Source: Natronocalculus amylovorans
GTDB lineage: Archaea > Halobacteriota > Halobacteria > Halobacteriales > Haloferacaceae
DNA: 64,000 bases
Reading direction: 5' to 3'
NCBI RefSeq assembly: GCF_023638035.1
Contig: NZ_JAKRVX010000005.1
Location: 1 to 64,000 of the forward strand
The position numbers and the translations under genes were made by a program. The first letter of the stretch is position 1, and every line of letters starts with the position of its first letter. Below, piece after piece: positions 8,201 through 17,455 of the stretch. The notes beneath the pieces are model-generated. The model was not told where the DNA came from. It did no database searches and saw nothing but the letters and a program-made list of their open reading frames with translations.

Positions 8201-9462
8201 TGTAACACCTCCTCAGCAACGCCAACTCGACGAAGCAAGATTGCAATGTATGGCAGCGACAGGAGCGCAACAACCACTGCGACGACAACACCATACAATG
8301 CAAGAATTGGTTCGGCTGCAGCGACAGGAACCGTGGTCAGTGTTTGCATTGAGACCTCATTGACAAGCCACAGCCCACCAAATCCAAGAACAACACCAAC
8401 AAGCCCACCAAGAATCGTACTGAGTATGCTTTGCGTTGCAATGAGTGTAAATCGGCTCTGTGCGGAGATCCCAACCGCTGCAAGGGTTGCAATCTGTGCC
8501 CGATCGGCAGTCACCTCCAACCCAGTCATCGTCATGACAAACAGCGTTCCGACAACGATCGCAATCAAGAATGCAGTAATTGACAGTGCAAGCGGTAACT
8601 CATCATCAAGCACCTGTTGTGTTGTGACGCCCGATCGTGTCTCGACAGTTGATTGTGGGTAGATATTTTCGAGTTGGGATTGCACAGCGGGATCATTCGC
8701 AGAGACTAAAATCTGTTCTGCTTGGTCCGCGTTTGCAGCCCCCGTGAGCGTCTGGAGTTCGCTCAGTTGCATGATGACAACAGGGAACTGGCTGCCTTGC
8801 CTGTCGCCGCTATCAACGTTTGCAACATGAAACGATCGATCGTCAGAGACGGATGGGCGTTGGACGGAGATCTCATCGCCCGTTTGCACTCCAAGCAGTG
8901 ATGCTGCGCCGTCGGAAAATACCATTTCACCGGTCCATTCACCATCGTATCCACCATCGTTATAGTAGGGATCCCCTGGTGTCAGCCCTGTAGTAGTCAC
9001 GTCCGAAACGTGTTCGAGCGACTCATTGCCAACGACGCCGATCGCAAGCACATACTCGCTTGCCTCATCTGGGGCTTGTAACCGGACAACCTGTGTCAAG
9101 ACTGGTGTCGCATATTCAACGTCCTCAAATCCGGTTATTCGTTCGGCTGTTGGGTGAACGGAGCCAAACTGTGGGGCATCCGTATCGACAAGCACTGATG
9201 ATTCACCTGGTGTATCCGGTGTAATCCAGTAGTCAACATCGTCGCTGTAGACTGTTGACTGTGTTGCAATTCCAACCCCAATTCCAGTCACAACAAGCAT
9301 TAGTGCAACTGCAAGCGCAACACCACCAACACGTGACCAAAATCGGCCTGCATCAGAACCGCGTGCTTGAACGATCGCTCGTTTTGCTGCGATCGCGATC
9401 GTTGCTGTGATCCGCCTCACTGTTGCGGGGATTCGACCCGGGGTTGGGATGTCACCTGCCAT
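8197..9462 (-). CDS. FtsX/MacB-type ABC transporter permease (first permease)
   Basis: A 421-residue permease with the same architecture as its downstream partner: an N-terminal segment at about 41-65, an extracytoplasmic domain (about 70-285) with the short DYWITPDTPGESS-type start, then three membrane segments near 290-310, 340-365 and 385-410. Two different FtsX permeases plus one ATPase suggest a heterodimeric transporter. It sits 3 bp downstream of the ATPase gene and overlaps the second permease by 4 bp. The substrate is unknown. The next gene upstream on the same strand encodes a large surface protein that could be the partner or client. Confidence 0.88.
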   Translation of the reverse strand: MAGDIPTPGRIPATVRRITATIAIAAKRAIVQARGSDAGRFWSRVGGVALAVALMLVVTGIGVGIATQSTVYSDDVDYWITPDTPGESSVLVDTDAPQFGSVHPTAERITGFEDVEYATPVLTQVVRLQAPDEASEYVLAIGVVGNESLEHVSDVTTTGLTPGDPYYNDGGYDGEWTGEMVFSDGAASLLGVQTGDEISVQRPSVSDDRSFHVANVDSGDRQGSQFPVVIMQLSELQTLTGAANADQAEQILVSANDPAVQSQLENIYPQSTVETRSGVTTQQVLDDELPLALSITAFLIAIVVGTLFVMTMTGLEVTADRAQIATLAAVGISAQSRFTLIATQSILSTILGGLVGVVLGFGGLWLVNEVSMQTLTTVPVAAAEPILALYGVVVAVVVALLSLPYIAILLRRVGVAEEVLQ

Positions 9463-9465
9463 TGG

Positions 9466-10260
9466 TTACTGCACCGAGTTGGACTGTGAAGACACAGACT
9501 CAGTTTGAGATCGCGGTCCTGATTCGCTTATATCGGCACTTTTACTCGTATCAGCAACGAGCTTACCATCGCGGAGCGAAATCACTCGATCTGCGATTGC
9601 TAACGTTTCAGGGTCATGCGTTGCAAGCACGATTGCAGTGTCTTCTGCGACTGATTTGAATCGATCAAGCACTTGAGCACCAGTCTCGGTATCTAACTCA
9701 CCAGTCGGCTCATCAGCAATCACAAGCCGTGGGTTCGTAACCAGTGCGCGAGCGATTGCGACGCGTTGCTGTTCACCACCACTAAGTTGGGCTGGTTTGT
9801 GTGTAATTCGATCGCCAAGCCCTACCGCCTCAAGGAGTTCTTTTGCACGTACACGGCGGTCGCGTTTTTTGATCCCTAACTCAACAAGTGGGAGAGCAAC
9901 ATTCCCACGTGCGGAAAGCGCATCAAGCAGGTGGAAATGCTGAAACACAATACCGACATTTTCGAGCCGGTGTTTTGTTCGACGGCGTCCAGATAGTGTT
10001 TTAAGGTCAGTTCCGTCAAACGTGACTGTCCCGCTCGTTGGTGTATCGAGTCCTGCGATAAGATGCAAAAGCGTTGATTTCCCGCTTCCGCTCGGCCCTG
10101 AGAGTCCAACTACCTCACCTCGATCGATTGAAATTGAAATTGTATCGAGTGCAGTCACTGTTGGTCGCTCAGCCGATCGACTGAGCATTCGTTGCGTTCC
10201 AAGTGTGTAGCTTCGTGTCAGATTTTGACATTCAATGAGTGGAGGAGTGTCAGCTGGCAT
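9466..10260 (-). CDS. ABC transporter ATP-binding protein (LolD/MacB type)
   Basis: A 264-residue ATPase. Walker A is GPSGSGKST, the Q-loop sits in [15 protein letters not shown], the signature is LSGGEQQR, Walker B is [13 protein letters not shown], and the H-loop is VLATHDPE. The DEPTGELD form and the overall length place it with the LolD/MacB/FtsE branch that pairs with FtsX-like permeases. I place the start at the ATG at 10260; a TTG two codons upstream is also open. It is the first gene of the operon and hydrolyses ATP for the two permeases. The Ser-rich C-terminal tail (about residues 245-264) is not part of the fold. Confidence 0.92.
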   Translation of the reverse strand: MPADTPPLIECQNLTRSYTLGTQRMLSRSAERPTVTALDTISISIDRGEVVGLSGPSGSGKSTLLHLIAGLDTPTSGTVTFDGTDLKTLSGRRRTKHRLENVGIVFQHFHLLDALSARGNVALPLVELGIKKRDRRVRAKELLEAVGLGDRITHKPAQLSGGEQQRVAIARALVTNPRLVIADEPTGELDTETGAQVLDRFKSVAEDTAIVLATHDPETLAIADRVISLRDGKLVADTSKSADISESGPRSQTESVSSQSNSVQ

Positions 10261-10420
10261 ATACAATCACGAGATATGTTAGTATAGCATAATATCTGCA
10301 GGGAACTCGTAAGACGCTTTGGTTGTTGAATTGGTCGATGAGTGGTGCAGTAATTTCACCCGGAAATTAAGACCAGATTTATTCGTTGTAGTCGCTATCG
10401 ACGACTTCTACGTCATCATC

Positions 10421-12706
10421 CTATTGCTGTTGTTGATAGTAGTATGCACCACCTGCTGCGAGTGCAATCAAGAGCAGGATAAGGATGATCAACGCGGAGC
10501 CACCAATTCCATCATCCTCTGGTGCTTCGGTCGTTACTGGTGGCTCAGTTTCGGTATCTGCTGGGTCTTCAGTTGGATCCGTGACCGAGAGCGTTCCTGC
10601 TGTGACTCCATTAACAGCAATGTCGAACGAACCCGCCTCGTCGAATGTTTCTGTGAATGAGACTGTCTTTGTCTCTCCAACATCGAGTTCGACTGTCTCT
10701 TGTGCTACGACATCTCCATCAACTTCGAGTTCAGCCGTGAACTCTCCTTCACCGCCTTCGTTTTCGATTTCTGCATCAACATCAACGCTCTCGCCAACTT
10801 CGATCTCATCTGCACTCAGTGAAGCATCAGTAACGCTTGCATCAACATCGTCTTGACCAGTAACTGCGTAAACGGACAGTCCGGGAGAGTCAGCAACGAA
10901 GACATATCGGTCGCCCTGTTGACCACGGAGTTTTGGCTCAAGGGTATTCCAGTTATCCCCTTCTTGACGGAGGAGGACAACATCCTCTGGATCGATATCA
11001 TTCCGCTCAAGTCGGTTTTCACTCACACTGAATCTGAATTGAACCTCATCAACGCTGTCTCCAACCTCGTCAGCGTAATCTAGTTGAAGGTAGGAGAGTC
11101 CACCAGCAGACGTTGTTACATCAGGTGTTCCCGATGGTGCCATGCTTGATCGGGTTGACGTGACCTCGAAATCAACGCCTTGGTTTGCTGTGAAGTTCAG
11201 GTCGGTAAAGGAAACACCGCTTGTTCGATCTTCGTCAGTTTCTGTGAAGCGAACGTTTGCAGAAGTCCCATTGGTTACCCGAACTGCGACAGAGCTTGCG
11301 TTTGCTTCTGTCACTTCAGTCTCAGTGCTTGGATTGTCAGGGGTGAGTTCAGGGAGGGTTGGAGTTGGGGATGGGGACGGACTTGGTGATGGTGATGGTG
11401 ATGGGCTCGGGGTAGGGTCATCATCTTCGTCTTCGATCGGGAAGTCAAACGTTCCCTTATCAGTTGAGAATTGGGTTGAGTCGCTTCCAGTTGCAACATA
11501 GACGAATTTGTATTCGCCATTTTCCCACGCATCATCAGTTTCTACGGTTAGTGTTTCTGAGCGATCGGCGTCACCGATACCGACTGCGGATGCATAGAGA
11601 ACATCGTCGCCAGGGTTAGTACCTGGACGATCTACATCTGCCTCATCGAAAATAAAGTTCACCGCATCTGCAAGCAAGAAGTTTGATGCACTCTGCTCAC
11701 TGATTTGTCGGTTAAGCACGCTCACATCGCCATCAAGATCTGCATTTCCAATCACTTCCTCAATAGAGTGGTCAATAGTAAATTCGTCTGTAGAGGTGTC
11801 TGAGTCAACACCACTCGGGGCATTTACCGTGAATGCGGAGTTCTCGAATTGTTCTTTATTATAGACAACTAGCGCATGGTTCAGGTCACCATCTGTTCCG
11901 ACGTTGGCGTCGACATCAAATTCAATTGTATCGCCTGCTTCTGCATCATCTGTTGTGATTTCCGCAGAGGCACTTTCTTCTTGGACAGCGACACTTTCGA
12001 GACCAACAATAGTCACATCGCCACCACTAACCGAATCGAAATTTCCATTGTCCAGATTTATATCTCCATCACCATGTGATGCAAAGACAGCATACATTCC
12101 GGAATCATCAAAGGCGTGATCGAAACTAACCTGCCCATTTGAACCTACAGTTGCAGATCCCGGTTCTGTTTTTGTGATCGTGGTATTGGCATTGGCATCG
12201 TCTTTATCGAACATGTCCCGAAGCTCATTAATTGAGCTTGGAACAGTATCGTCGACATCATCACTGTCAATATCTTCATCTAATTTCACAACAAAGAAAT
12301 CAAGATCTTCACCATTCAGATCCTGTGAACCTGTATCTGTCGTATCGAATGTGAAGTCGACCGTGGTTTGCTCGTCATACACTGGGAATGAGTCAATCAA
12401 ATCTGTACTCGTAGCAAACCCATCTTGGTTGACCTGGACAGTTGGTGCATCTACAGTGAGTGCGGCACTATTTCGATCAGCACGAAGAGGGACTATTGAA
12501 CGTTCCCAAACGCTGATTGAGTCCGTGATTTCAACAGAGTTGTCTGATAGGTCAGCGTTGTGTGTTAGATCACCCGGAGATCCGGTAATTGCATCTTGCG
12601 AACCACCCGATACACCCGCAGGGGCTGCGCCTGCGGCAACTGGCGATACTAACATCAGTAAAACGAGAAATATTGGTAACAATATTCTTTTTTTCCGCCT
12701 TGTCAT
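10421..12706 (-). CDS. Secreted PGF-pre-PGF surface protein with C-terminal membrane anchor
   Basis: A 761-residue acidic secreted protein. The ATG at 12706 gives a proper signal peptide (basic MTRRKKR, then ILLPIFLVLLMLVSPVAAGA); an upstream in-frame start would add 14 residues and spoil it. The N-terminal half is Asp/Thr-rich beta-type repeats. Near residue 475 there is a proline-serine linker of repeated PS units, then a PGF-pre-PGF type domain (VAVRVTNGTSANVRF, then VLLRQEGDNWNTLEP and YVFVADSPGLSVYAV). A CARDB-like domain follows (VDVDAEIENEGGEGEF), then a T/E-rich stalk and one C-terminal membrane helix (GGSALIILILLLIALAAGG) ending in YYYQQQQ. It probably stands on the cell surface near the FtsX-type transporter encoded downstream. 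Confidence 0.85.
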   Translation of the reverse strand: MTRRKKRILLPIFLVLLMLVSPVAAGAAPAGVSGGSQDAITGSPGDLTHNADLSDNSVEITDSISVWERSIVPLRADRNSAALTVDAPTVQVNQDGFATSTDLIDSFPVYDEQTTVDFTFDTTDTGSQDLNGEDLDFFVVKLDEDIDSDDVDDTVPSSINELRDMFDKDDANANTTITKTEPGSATVGSNGQVSFDHAFDDSGMYAVFASHGDGDINLDNGNFDSVSGGDVTIVGLESVAVQEESASAEITTDDAEAGDTIEFDVDANVGTDGDLNHALVVYNKEQFENSAFTVNAPSGVDSDTSTDEFTIDHSIEEVIGNADLDGDVSVLNRQISEQSASNFLLADAVNFIFDEADVDRPGTNPGDDVLYASAVGIGDADRSETLTVETDDAWENGEYKFVYVATGSDSTQFSTDKGTFDFPIEDEDDDPTPSPSPSPSPSPSPSPTPTLPELTPDNPSTETEVTEANASSVAVRVTNGTSANVRFTETDEDRTSGVSFTDLNFTANQGVDFEVTSTRSSMAPSGTPDVTTSAGGLSYLQLDYADEVGDSVDEVQFRFSVSENRLERNDIDPEDVVLLRQEGDNWNTLEPKLRGQQGDRYVFVADSPGLSVYAVTGQDDVDASVTDASLSADEIEVGESVDVDAEIENEGGEGEFTAELEVDGDVVAQETVELDVGETKTVSFTETFDEAGSFDIAVNGVTAGTLSVTDPTEDPADTETEPPVTTEAPEDDGIGGSALIILILLLIALAAGGAYYYQQQQ

Positions 12707-12796
12707 GTAACCAACTATTTCTGGCCCAAGGTATAGTATTTTCGTCAACAGTATACAGCTACTAACTACTAGTTAATACACGATTACTACCTGATT

Positions 12797-13350
12797 CAAG
12801 GAGAGAGTCCCGGCCTGAAGGCCGGGCGTGAATCCGACCACATTCACTTCGAACTACGGAATTCTGCAGTCGAGGGTCGTCTCTCCGGTAACTCAACGCG
12901 GAAAACCGGGGGTGGTTTGGCGTTCCCCTCGTCGGCGTGGTCGATAACACACCTTCGACCGAACTCACGTTCACCGGCGCACCCGCCGAAAGGTGGGCAT
13001 CAAAAACGCGAGCCTGCCGTGATTGAGCGTCACCGTTGTGGCAGAGAGGTGACGCAGGTCGATGGCACGACCCGTGCTCGGACGGCTTGAAAAAGTCGTT
13101 CGGGGGCATCCCGGAAATCCTTTGGGGACGGCGGGGATGCACGGTGCAAGGAGATACCGCGTCTACACGGACACCGAATACGCCATATCGCTCACGGGAC
13201 TCACGTACAGCGCACGAACTGAGACACTCCGATCCCGCCGGGTGAATTTGCCCCCGTCGGACAATCCGGATCCCACGCACCGTTTTGCAGGGTGCGACCC
13301 CGAGTGTGGACGGAGAAACCTCGCCGTAAACGGCGAGGAAGATGTTATTA
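12797..13350 (+). mobile_element. Degenerate IS200/IS605-type element, about 550 bp, no intact gene
   Basis: The left end is CAAGGAGAGAGTCCC within a 7-bp stem hairpin (12809-12826), followed by GTGAATCCGAC. The right end is an 8-bp stem hairpin (13319-13338) followed by AAGATGTTA, a decayed form of the GGATGTCA end. The interior is more G+C-rich than its neighbours and has no CGATCG. Open frames exist on both strands, but none shows TnpB motifs (no RuvC or zinc-ribbon signatures), so I treat it as non-coding. It separates the two surface-protein genes and lies about 60 bp upstream of the second one, where it could disturb or supply a promoter. Confidence 0.6.
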
Positions 13351-13405
13351 CCGATTCTCGTTTTCAGTAGGTAGATTATTACACACGGCGTATAACAAAG
13401 AAACA

Positions 13406-14509
13406 ATGTCTTATCCGTCTATTCGATCGCTCTCCACAGTGCTTATTTTATGTGTGGTTTTGAGTGTAGCGGTCATCACGGTTAGTGCGACTGGGTATAG
13501 CCTCTCGATTGCAGGGTCATTTAATTCACCAGAGGGACCACAAGAAATCAACGATCCGGATGGGAATACCCTTACCATTGATGAGTTGGCAGTTGTAGAT
13601 CACGGAGAAGATATCAGTGTCGACGCGATTCTCCCAGACGCAGACTTTACAGCGAGGGTAAATCTCGAACGGATTGACGAGAGTGGAGAGCCAGAACGGC
13701 CTGCACCGGATACGACAACAATTCGAGGAGATGATACTGTTATATTTGGGACCGAGAGTGTTGAGCCCGGAACATATGTTGTCGGTCTCTATGATGGCCC
13801 AATACAAGCCGCAGTCCCTGTTATTGTCGCAGGATATGACCTGTCTGTGACTGCCACTGAAGAGTCATCTGACCAAGTACGAATAACTGTTGAAACAACG
13901 GAGATTACAGACAGTGATGAGATAACACAAGCAGAGGTGTTGCTTTGGGATGAAGACAATGAAGTTCGAGAAACGTTGTCTGAGTCTAATGAGAGTACGT
14001 ATGATGGGTCGGTGTCGATCTCTAGCGGTGAGTTTGATGAATATGAAATATATACTGTTGTTCGGAGTGATACCGAAATATATGAAGGACAAAAAGATAT
14101 CTTGGGCGCAAGTGAACCAAAACGGCTCACCGAGATATTAACTGAGTCTTCGGAGGACGAGGAGAGTACAGAGACTGAGACACCAACGGAAACTGAGACC
14201 GAGACACCAACCGAAACAGAAGAGACCCCAACAGAGACAGACACACCGACTGAAACCGAAACGACACCATCCCCAACGACGGAAACAGAAACGGAAACGG
14301 AGGCAGGCGACGATGATCGCGATACCGTAATCACACCAAACCCAACGGAGACAGAAAGTGACGACGATTCCGCATCAGATACGCACACCAGTACACCATC
14401 ACAAACTGACGATACCACGCCGTTGCCAGTATGGCTCTCGATCGGTGGTCTCCTTCTATTAACGCTGCTCGCTGCCCGGCCGACCGATCGAGACCACAAA
14501 AAACAGTAG
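13406..14509 (+). CDS. Secreted surface protein with Thr/Glu-rich stalk and C-terminal anchor
   Basis: A 367-residue protein. The ATG at 13406 begins a signal peptide (SLSTVLILCVVLSVAVITVSA); the longer in-frame reading runs back into transposon sequence and is rejected. The folded part (about 28-240) looks like two beta-sandwich repeats. A low-complexity stalk of TE/TET units follows (about 255-345), probably heavily glycosylated at Thr, and one C-terminal helix (VWLSIGGLLLLTLLAA) before a basic RPTDRDHKK tail anchors it in the membrane. No known family is recognised. Together with the larger stalked protein on the other strand it suggests a surface-protein locus split by a transposon remnant. 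Confidence 0.8.
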   Translation: MSYPSIRSLSTVLILCVVLSVAVITVSATGYSLSIAGSFNSPEGPQEINDPDGNTLTIDELAVVDHGEDISVDAILPDADFTARVNLERIDESGEPERPAPDTTTIRGDDTVIFGTESVEPGTYVVGLYDGPIQAAVPVIVAGYDLSVTATEESSDQVRITVETTEITDSDEITQAEVLLWDEDNEVRETLSESNESTYDGSVSISSGEFDEYEIYTVVRSDTEIYEGQKDILGASEPKRLTEILTESSEDEESTETETPTETETETPTETEETPTETDTPTETETTPSPTTETETETEAGDDDRDTVITPNPTETESDDDSASDTHTSTPSQTDDTTPLPVWLSIGGLLLLTLLAARPTDRDHKKQ

Positions 14510-14519
14510 TCCCGTCTTA

Positions 14520-14562
14520 ACATCCTCCGCACGACTAAAGTCGTGGGATTTCTCCTCGACTT
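14520..14562 (-). mobile_element. Solo transposon-end hairpin (about 43 bp)
   Basis: On the minus strand this reads as a left end (GAGGAGAAATCCC) fused directly through one CACGAC/GTCGTG hairpin (14530-14545) to a right end (GGAGGATGTTA). It resembles an IS200/IS605-type element reduced to a single stem-loop. It starts about 11 bp after a stop codon and could also act as a terminator. Confidence 0.55.
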
Positions 14563-14597
14563 TGTGTGACAATACAAGCGGTCTCCAACGTTAGAAT

Positions 14598-14840
14598 ATG
14601 ACTGAGACCGCGACCCACTGCCTTTGGTGTGACGCACCAATCACCGACGTCTCAAACACAGATACGATTGGCCCGACACCACAGTTTTCTGGGTCAACGA
14701 CTCCCCAGTGGGAACTACATCACGCGTGTGTAGATGAGTGGGAAGCGTGTGCCGATCGACTCTGCAGACTCGCCAGACACAGTGCCCGGCACACACTCAT
14801 CGAGTACCCGCTTCGACATGGACCCACTGGCTTACACTGA
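14598..14840 (+). CDS. Small Cys/His-containing protein, possible zinc binder
   Basis: An 80-residue protein that opens with HCLWCDAPI, a CxxC pair of zinc-ribbon type. A second part has HHACVDEW and CADRLCRLARHSARH, which could supply further ligands. It is rich in Cys, His and Trp for its size, typical of the many short zinc-finger proteins of haloarchaea. The family is not recognised. Its 3' end overlaps the convergent membrane-protein gene by 9 bp. A solo transposon hairpin lies just upstream. Confidence 0.6.
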   Translation: MTETATHCLWCDAPITDVSNTDTIGPTPQFSGSTTPQWELHHACVDEWEACADRLCRLARHSARHTLIEYPLRHGPTGLH

Positions 14841-15356
14841 TGAGTCAGACTCCGACACCGCGTCTAGGGAAGATGTATGATACCGTTTTGCTTGCCAGAC
14901 GATCGCCGCAAGCACCCCACTCACGAGTGCTGGCCACCGATCGCTTGATAAATAAAACCCATCAATCGCAAACCGATAGTCAGTCAGTGGCCACAACATC
15001 GGAGACATATATCCGGATGGTTTGATCAGGAACGCATCCAAAAGAATGTGTGATGCAGCACCGATCGCGAGGAGTGCAAATATTCGTTTCCGATACGCAG
15101 ACGGCACAAGTACGGTTCCAATAAGCACAGACAGAAACGAGCCACCGACTGTGTGCAGCGCATACCAGTCAAACGGAATTCCGAGTCCAGCCTCAATCTG
15201 TTCGCTCGAAAGAACGAGACTAATTTTGGTCATATCCGGAATCATCGAACCCATCATACAGACAGTCACATACGGGGCTGTGATCCACTCGTACCGGAAT
15301 GAGAGGGCAACCGCAATGACGTACGCAGCAAGGGCATGCGTAAGTAGATCAGCCAT
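14832..15356 (-). CDS. YdjM-type (DUF457) membrane-bound metal-dependent hydrolase family protein
   Basis: A 174-residue protein of four to five membrane segments. Conserved histidines lie in membrane-proximal positions: ADLLTHAL at the start, GSMIPDMTK, DWYALHTVGGSF and GAASHILLDAFLI. This pattern matches the DUF457/YdjM family, annotated as membrane-bound metal-dependent hydrolases although few members have a known substrate. The ATG at 15356 gives MADLLTHALAAY, the standard start; upstream in-frame codons overlap the preceding gene. The start overlaps the upstream gene's end by 8 bp, so they form an operon. Confidence 0.82.
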   Translation of the reverse strand: MADLLTHALAAYVIAVALSFRYEWITAPYVTVCMMGSMIPDMTKISLVLSSEQIEAGLGIPFDWYALHTVGGSFLSVLIGTVLVPSAYRKRIFALLAIGAASHILLDAFLIKPSGYMSPMLWPLTDYRFAIDGFYLSSDRWPALVSGVLAAIVWQAKRYHTSSLDAVSESDSSV

Positions 15357-15855
15357 ATTGCTCCTCCGTTTCCGCTCTCGCTTCGGTCCGTGGTTTGAAT
15401 GCAAACGTATCGCGATCGAATCGCCACCCGCGTACAAATCGAACTAACACCCACAAACCTGCGATAAACGATACCGCATACATATAGTAGCGCTCCCATG
15501 GCTCTCTCGTGTATGAATCGATCACGATGACGCGTTGCTCCGTCTCAAGGGTGCCGTAGACGTTTATTTCGTCACCGACCGATGGGTCCCCTTCAAACGA
15601 GACCGCAGTAATCTCCATGCGATCGCCGTCTTTTGTGGTCACCACGAAGACAACTGGATCTGTCTCGACGACAGTGCCGCCGACTTGGACGCGATCACCA
15701 ACGTACGCATCATACGACATGACAAAATCGTTCTCATTGGGGAACTCATTTCGGTCTGGATCGGACTCAAGTGTCCCGGCCCAGACAAGGAGTCCACAGA
15801 GCACGATCATGAGGAAAGCAACTACGATGACGCGTGTTCGTCGATCGTCTCGCAT
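15349..15855 (-). CDS. Membrane-anchored OB-fold-like protein
   Basis: 168 residues with an N-terminal membrane segment (VIVVAFLMIVLCGLLVWAG), a soluble beta-rich region (about 50-118; YVGDRVQVGGTVV, DEINVYGTLE) that looks like an OB fold, a second membrane segment (YYMYAVSFIAGLWVLVRFV) and a basic cytoplasmic tail. OB-fold membrane proteins of this size occur beside YdjM-type genes in haloarchaea; no function is known to me. It is the first gene of a two-gene operon and overlaps the YdjM-like gene by 8 bp. Confidence 0.75.
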   Translation of the reverse strand: MRDDRRTRVIVVAFLMIVLCGLLVWAGTLESDPDRNEFPNENDFVMSYDAYVGDRVQVGGTVVETDPVVFVVTTKDGDRMEITAVSFEGDPSVGDEINVYGTLETEQRVIVIDSYTREPWERYYMYAVSFIAGLWVLVRFVRGWRFDRDTFAFKPRTEARAETEEQYG

Positions 15856-15915
15856 CTATCCACACAGACTGTGCTGGGGGATATCAACTTTTTGTGTCAA
15901 TAAAAAGTACGTTCT

Positions 15916-16128
15916 CTATTGTAAGGGGACGCCTTGACGTGAGAGGAAACTGGAGACTTCTTTAATCTCGACCGGACTCCCGATAATCCGACAGTGCTGT
16001 TCGTCGCCCTCAAAAATCGTGATCATAAAGTCTGCTTCAAGCTTTTCGCGAAGTCCATTTAGCACACCGCAAGGGAGTACAATCTGCGTACTGTCTCGTA
16101 GGCGTGCGGGGTCCGGCATCTCATTCAA
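15916..16128 (-). CDS. Short conserved haloarchaeal protein (70 aa)
   Basis: A 70-residue soluble protein: MPDPARLRDSTQIVLP, a helix with LNGLREKLEADF, then FEGDEQHCRIIGSPVEI and a C-terminal EVSSFLSRQGVPL. It resembles the short haloarchaeal family named after VNG_1110C, but this is from memory. The GSPVEIKEV part suggests a small alpha/beta fold. The ATG at 16128 or the one at 16119 could be used. It is transcribed away from the DRG GTPase gene, and the two may share the 187-bp intergenic promoter region. Confidence 0.7.
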   Translation of the reverse strand: MNEMPDPARLRDSTQIVLPCGVLNGLREKLEADFMITIFEGDEQHCRIIGSPVEIKEVSSFLSRQGVPLQ

Positions 16129-16315
16129 TTAGACGGAATCTCACCGTATAATAGTGTCGAGTTTGGATGAAATTCAAGCGCACAGACGTGCACAGATCGC
16201 ATGACACCCACAAATTCGGATATATTACACTCCTCTATTGAACATCGTACACAGCGGACCAATACACCGGTGCGAAGGAACACCTTTTTCGACGCCGACG
16301 GCGGACACACGGATA

Positions 16316-17425
16316 ATGGGACTGGAGGAGGAGATTGAAGCGATCGAAGATGAGATCGCCAGCACGCCCTACAATAAGTCGACAGAGGCCCATATTGGGC
16401 GACTGAAGGCGAAGCTCGCGGAAAAAAAGGAAAAGCTCGAAAACCAGTCCTCTGCCGGTGGTGGGACAGGATACGCGGTTGAAAAACACGGTGATGCGAC
16501 GATTGCGCTGGTTGGGTTTCCAAGCGTTGGGAAGTCAACGCTCATTAACGCACTGACAAACGCTGAAAGCGAGACTGGCGAGTACGAGTTCACCACCCTT
16601 GATGTGAACCCGGGTATGTTGAAGCACAACGGAGCAAACATCCAAGTGCTTGACGTGCCGGGATTGATCGAAGGTGCAGCTGGTGGCCGTGGTGGCGGTA
16701 AAGAGGTGTTGTCCGTTGTTCGGACTGCTGACCTTGCTGTGTTTATGCTGTCTGTATTTGAGATCGAAAAATACGAGCGGCTCAAAGAGGAGCTGTATCT
16801 GAATAAGATCCGACTTGATACCGAGCCACCAAGCCTTCATATTACAAAGAAGCACAAAGGTGGAATCAACGTCAACAAGACGGATACGGTTGATCTTGAT
16901 GAACAGACTATCAAGGACGTGCTCAACGAGTACGGCTATGTGAACGCCGAAGCAACCATTCGTGGAAATCCATCCATTGATGAGATTATTGATTCGCTGA
17001 TGGATAATCGGGTCTACATCCCCTCGATCGTCGTTGCGAACAAAGCCGATCTTATTGATCACGACTACCTCCCAACAGTGCATGAAAATCTCAGAGAATA
17101 CGGGCTTGATCCGGATGAAGTGACATTCATCTCTGCAGAGAAAGAGAAAGGGCTGGATGCACTCAAAGAACGGATTTGGGATTCGCTCGGGCTTGTCCGC
17201 GTCTATATGGACAAACCAGGTCGGGGTGTCGATTACGATGAGCCGCTTGTCCTGTTTGAGGGCGATACTATTGGCGATGCCTGCGAAAAGCTCGGTAAAG
17301 ATCTGGAAGAACGGTTCCGGTTTGCTCGTGTCTCAGGGCCAAGTGCCAAACACGATGACCAGCAGGTCGGCAAAGAGCACGTTCTCGCGGATGAAGATGT
17401 CCTTCGGGTCATCACCCGGCGATAG
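16316..17425 (+). CDS. DRG/Obg-family GTP-binding protein with TGS domain
   Basis: A 369-residue GTPase. A coiled helix-rich N-terminus (about 1-50; GLEEEIEAIEDEIAS) precedes the G domain: G1 GFPSVGKST, G2-region TTLDVNPG, G3 DVPGLIEGA, G4 ANKADLID. The insertion after G3 (IEKYERLKEELYLNKIRLD) is typical of the DRG branch. The C-terminus (about 285-369) is a TGS domain (VYMDKPGRGVDYDEPLVL, then HVLADEDVLRVI). DRG proteins act on ribosomes in translation. The ATG at 16316 is used; an upstream in-frame ATG adds 26 non-conserved residues. Confidence 0.93.
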   Translation: MGLEEEIEAIEDEIASTPYNKSTEAHIGRLKAKLAEKKEKLENQSSAGGGTGYAVEKHGDATIALVGFPSVGKSTLINALTNAESETGEYEFTTLDVNPGMLKHNGANIQVLDVPGLIEGAAGGRGGGKEVLSVVRTADLAVFMLSVFEIEKYERLKEELYLNKIRLDTEPPSLHITKKHKGGINVNKTDTVDLDEQTIKDVLNEYGYVNAEATIRGNPSIDEIIDSLMDNRVYIPSIVVANKADLIDHDYLPTVHENLREYGLDPDEVTFISAEKEKGLDALKERIWDSLGLVRVYMDKPGRGVDYDEPLVLFEGDTIGDACEKLGKDLEERFRFARVSGPSAKHDDQQVGKEHVLADEDVLRVITRR

Positions 17426-17455
17426 GCAATAGTCAGTGTAGGCCATACAATAGCT

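Noticed and set aside
12762-13406. A 214-codon minus-strand frame over the transposon remnant
   Set aside because: No TnpB or other known motif, Cys/Arg-rich composition unlike haloarchaeal proteins, and it covers both terminal hairpins.
14155-14320. Tandem repeat of the ACNGARAC type, as a possible regulatory repeat
   Set aside because: It is the coding sequence for the Thr/Glu stalk; the variation is at third codon positions, consistent with protein-level repeats.
13789-14640. A 283-codon minus-strand frame rich in Ser and Val opposite the Thr/Glu stalk gene
   Set aside because: It is the antisense reading of the TE repeat (VSVSV runs) and has no start context; the plus-strand gene has a signal peptide and anchor.
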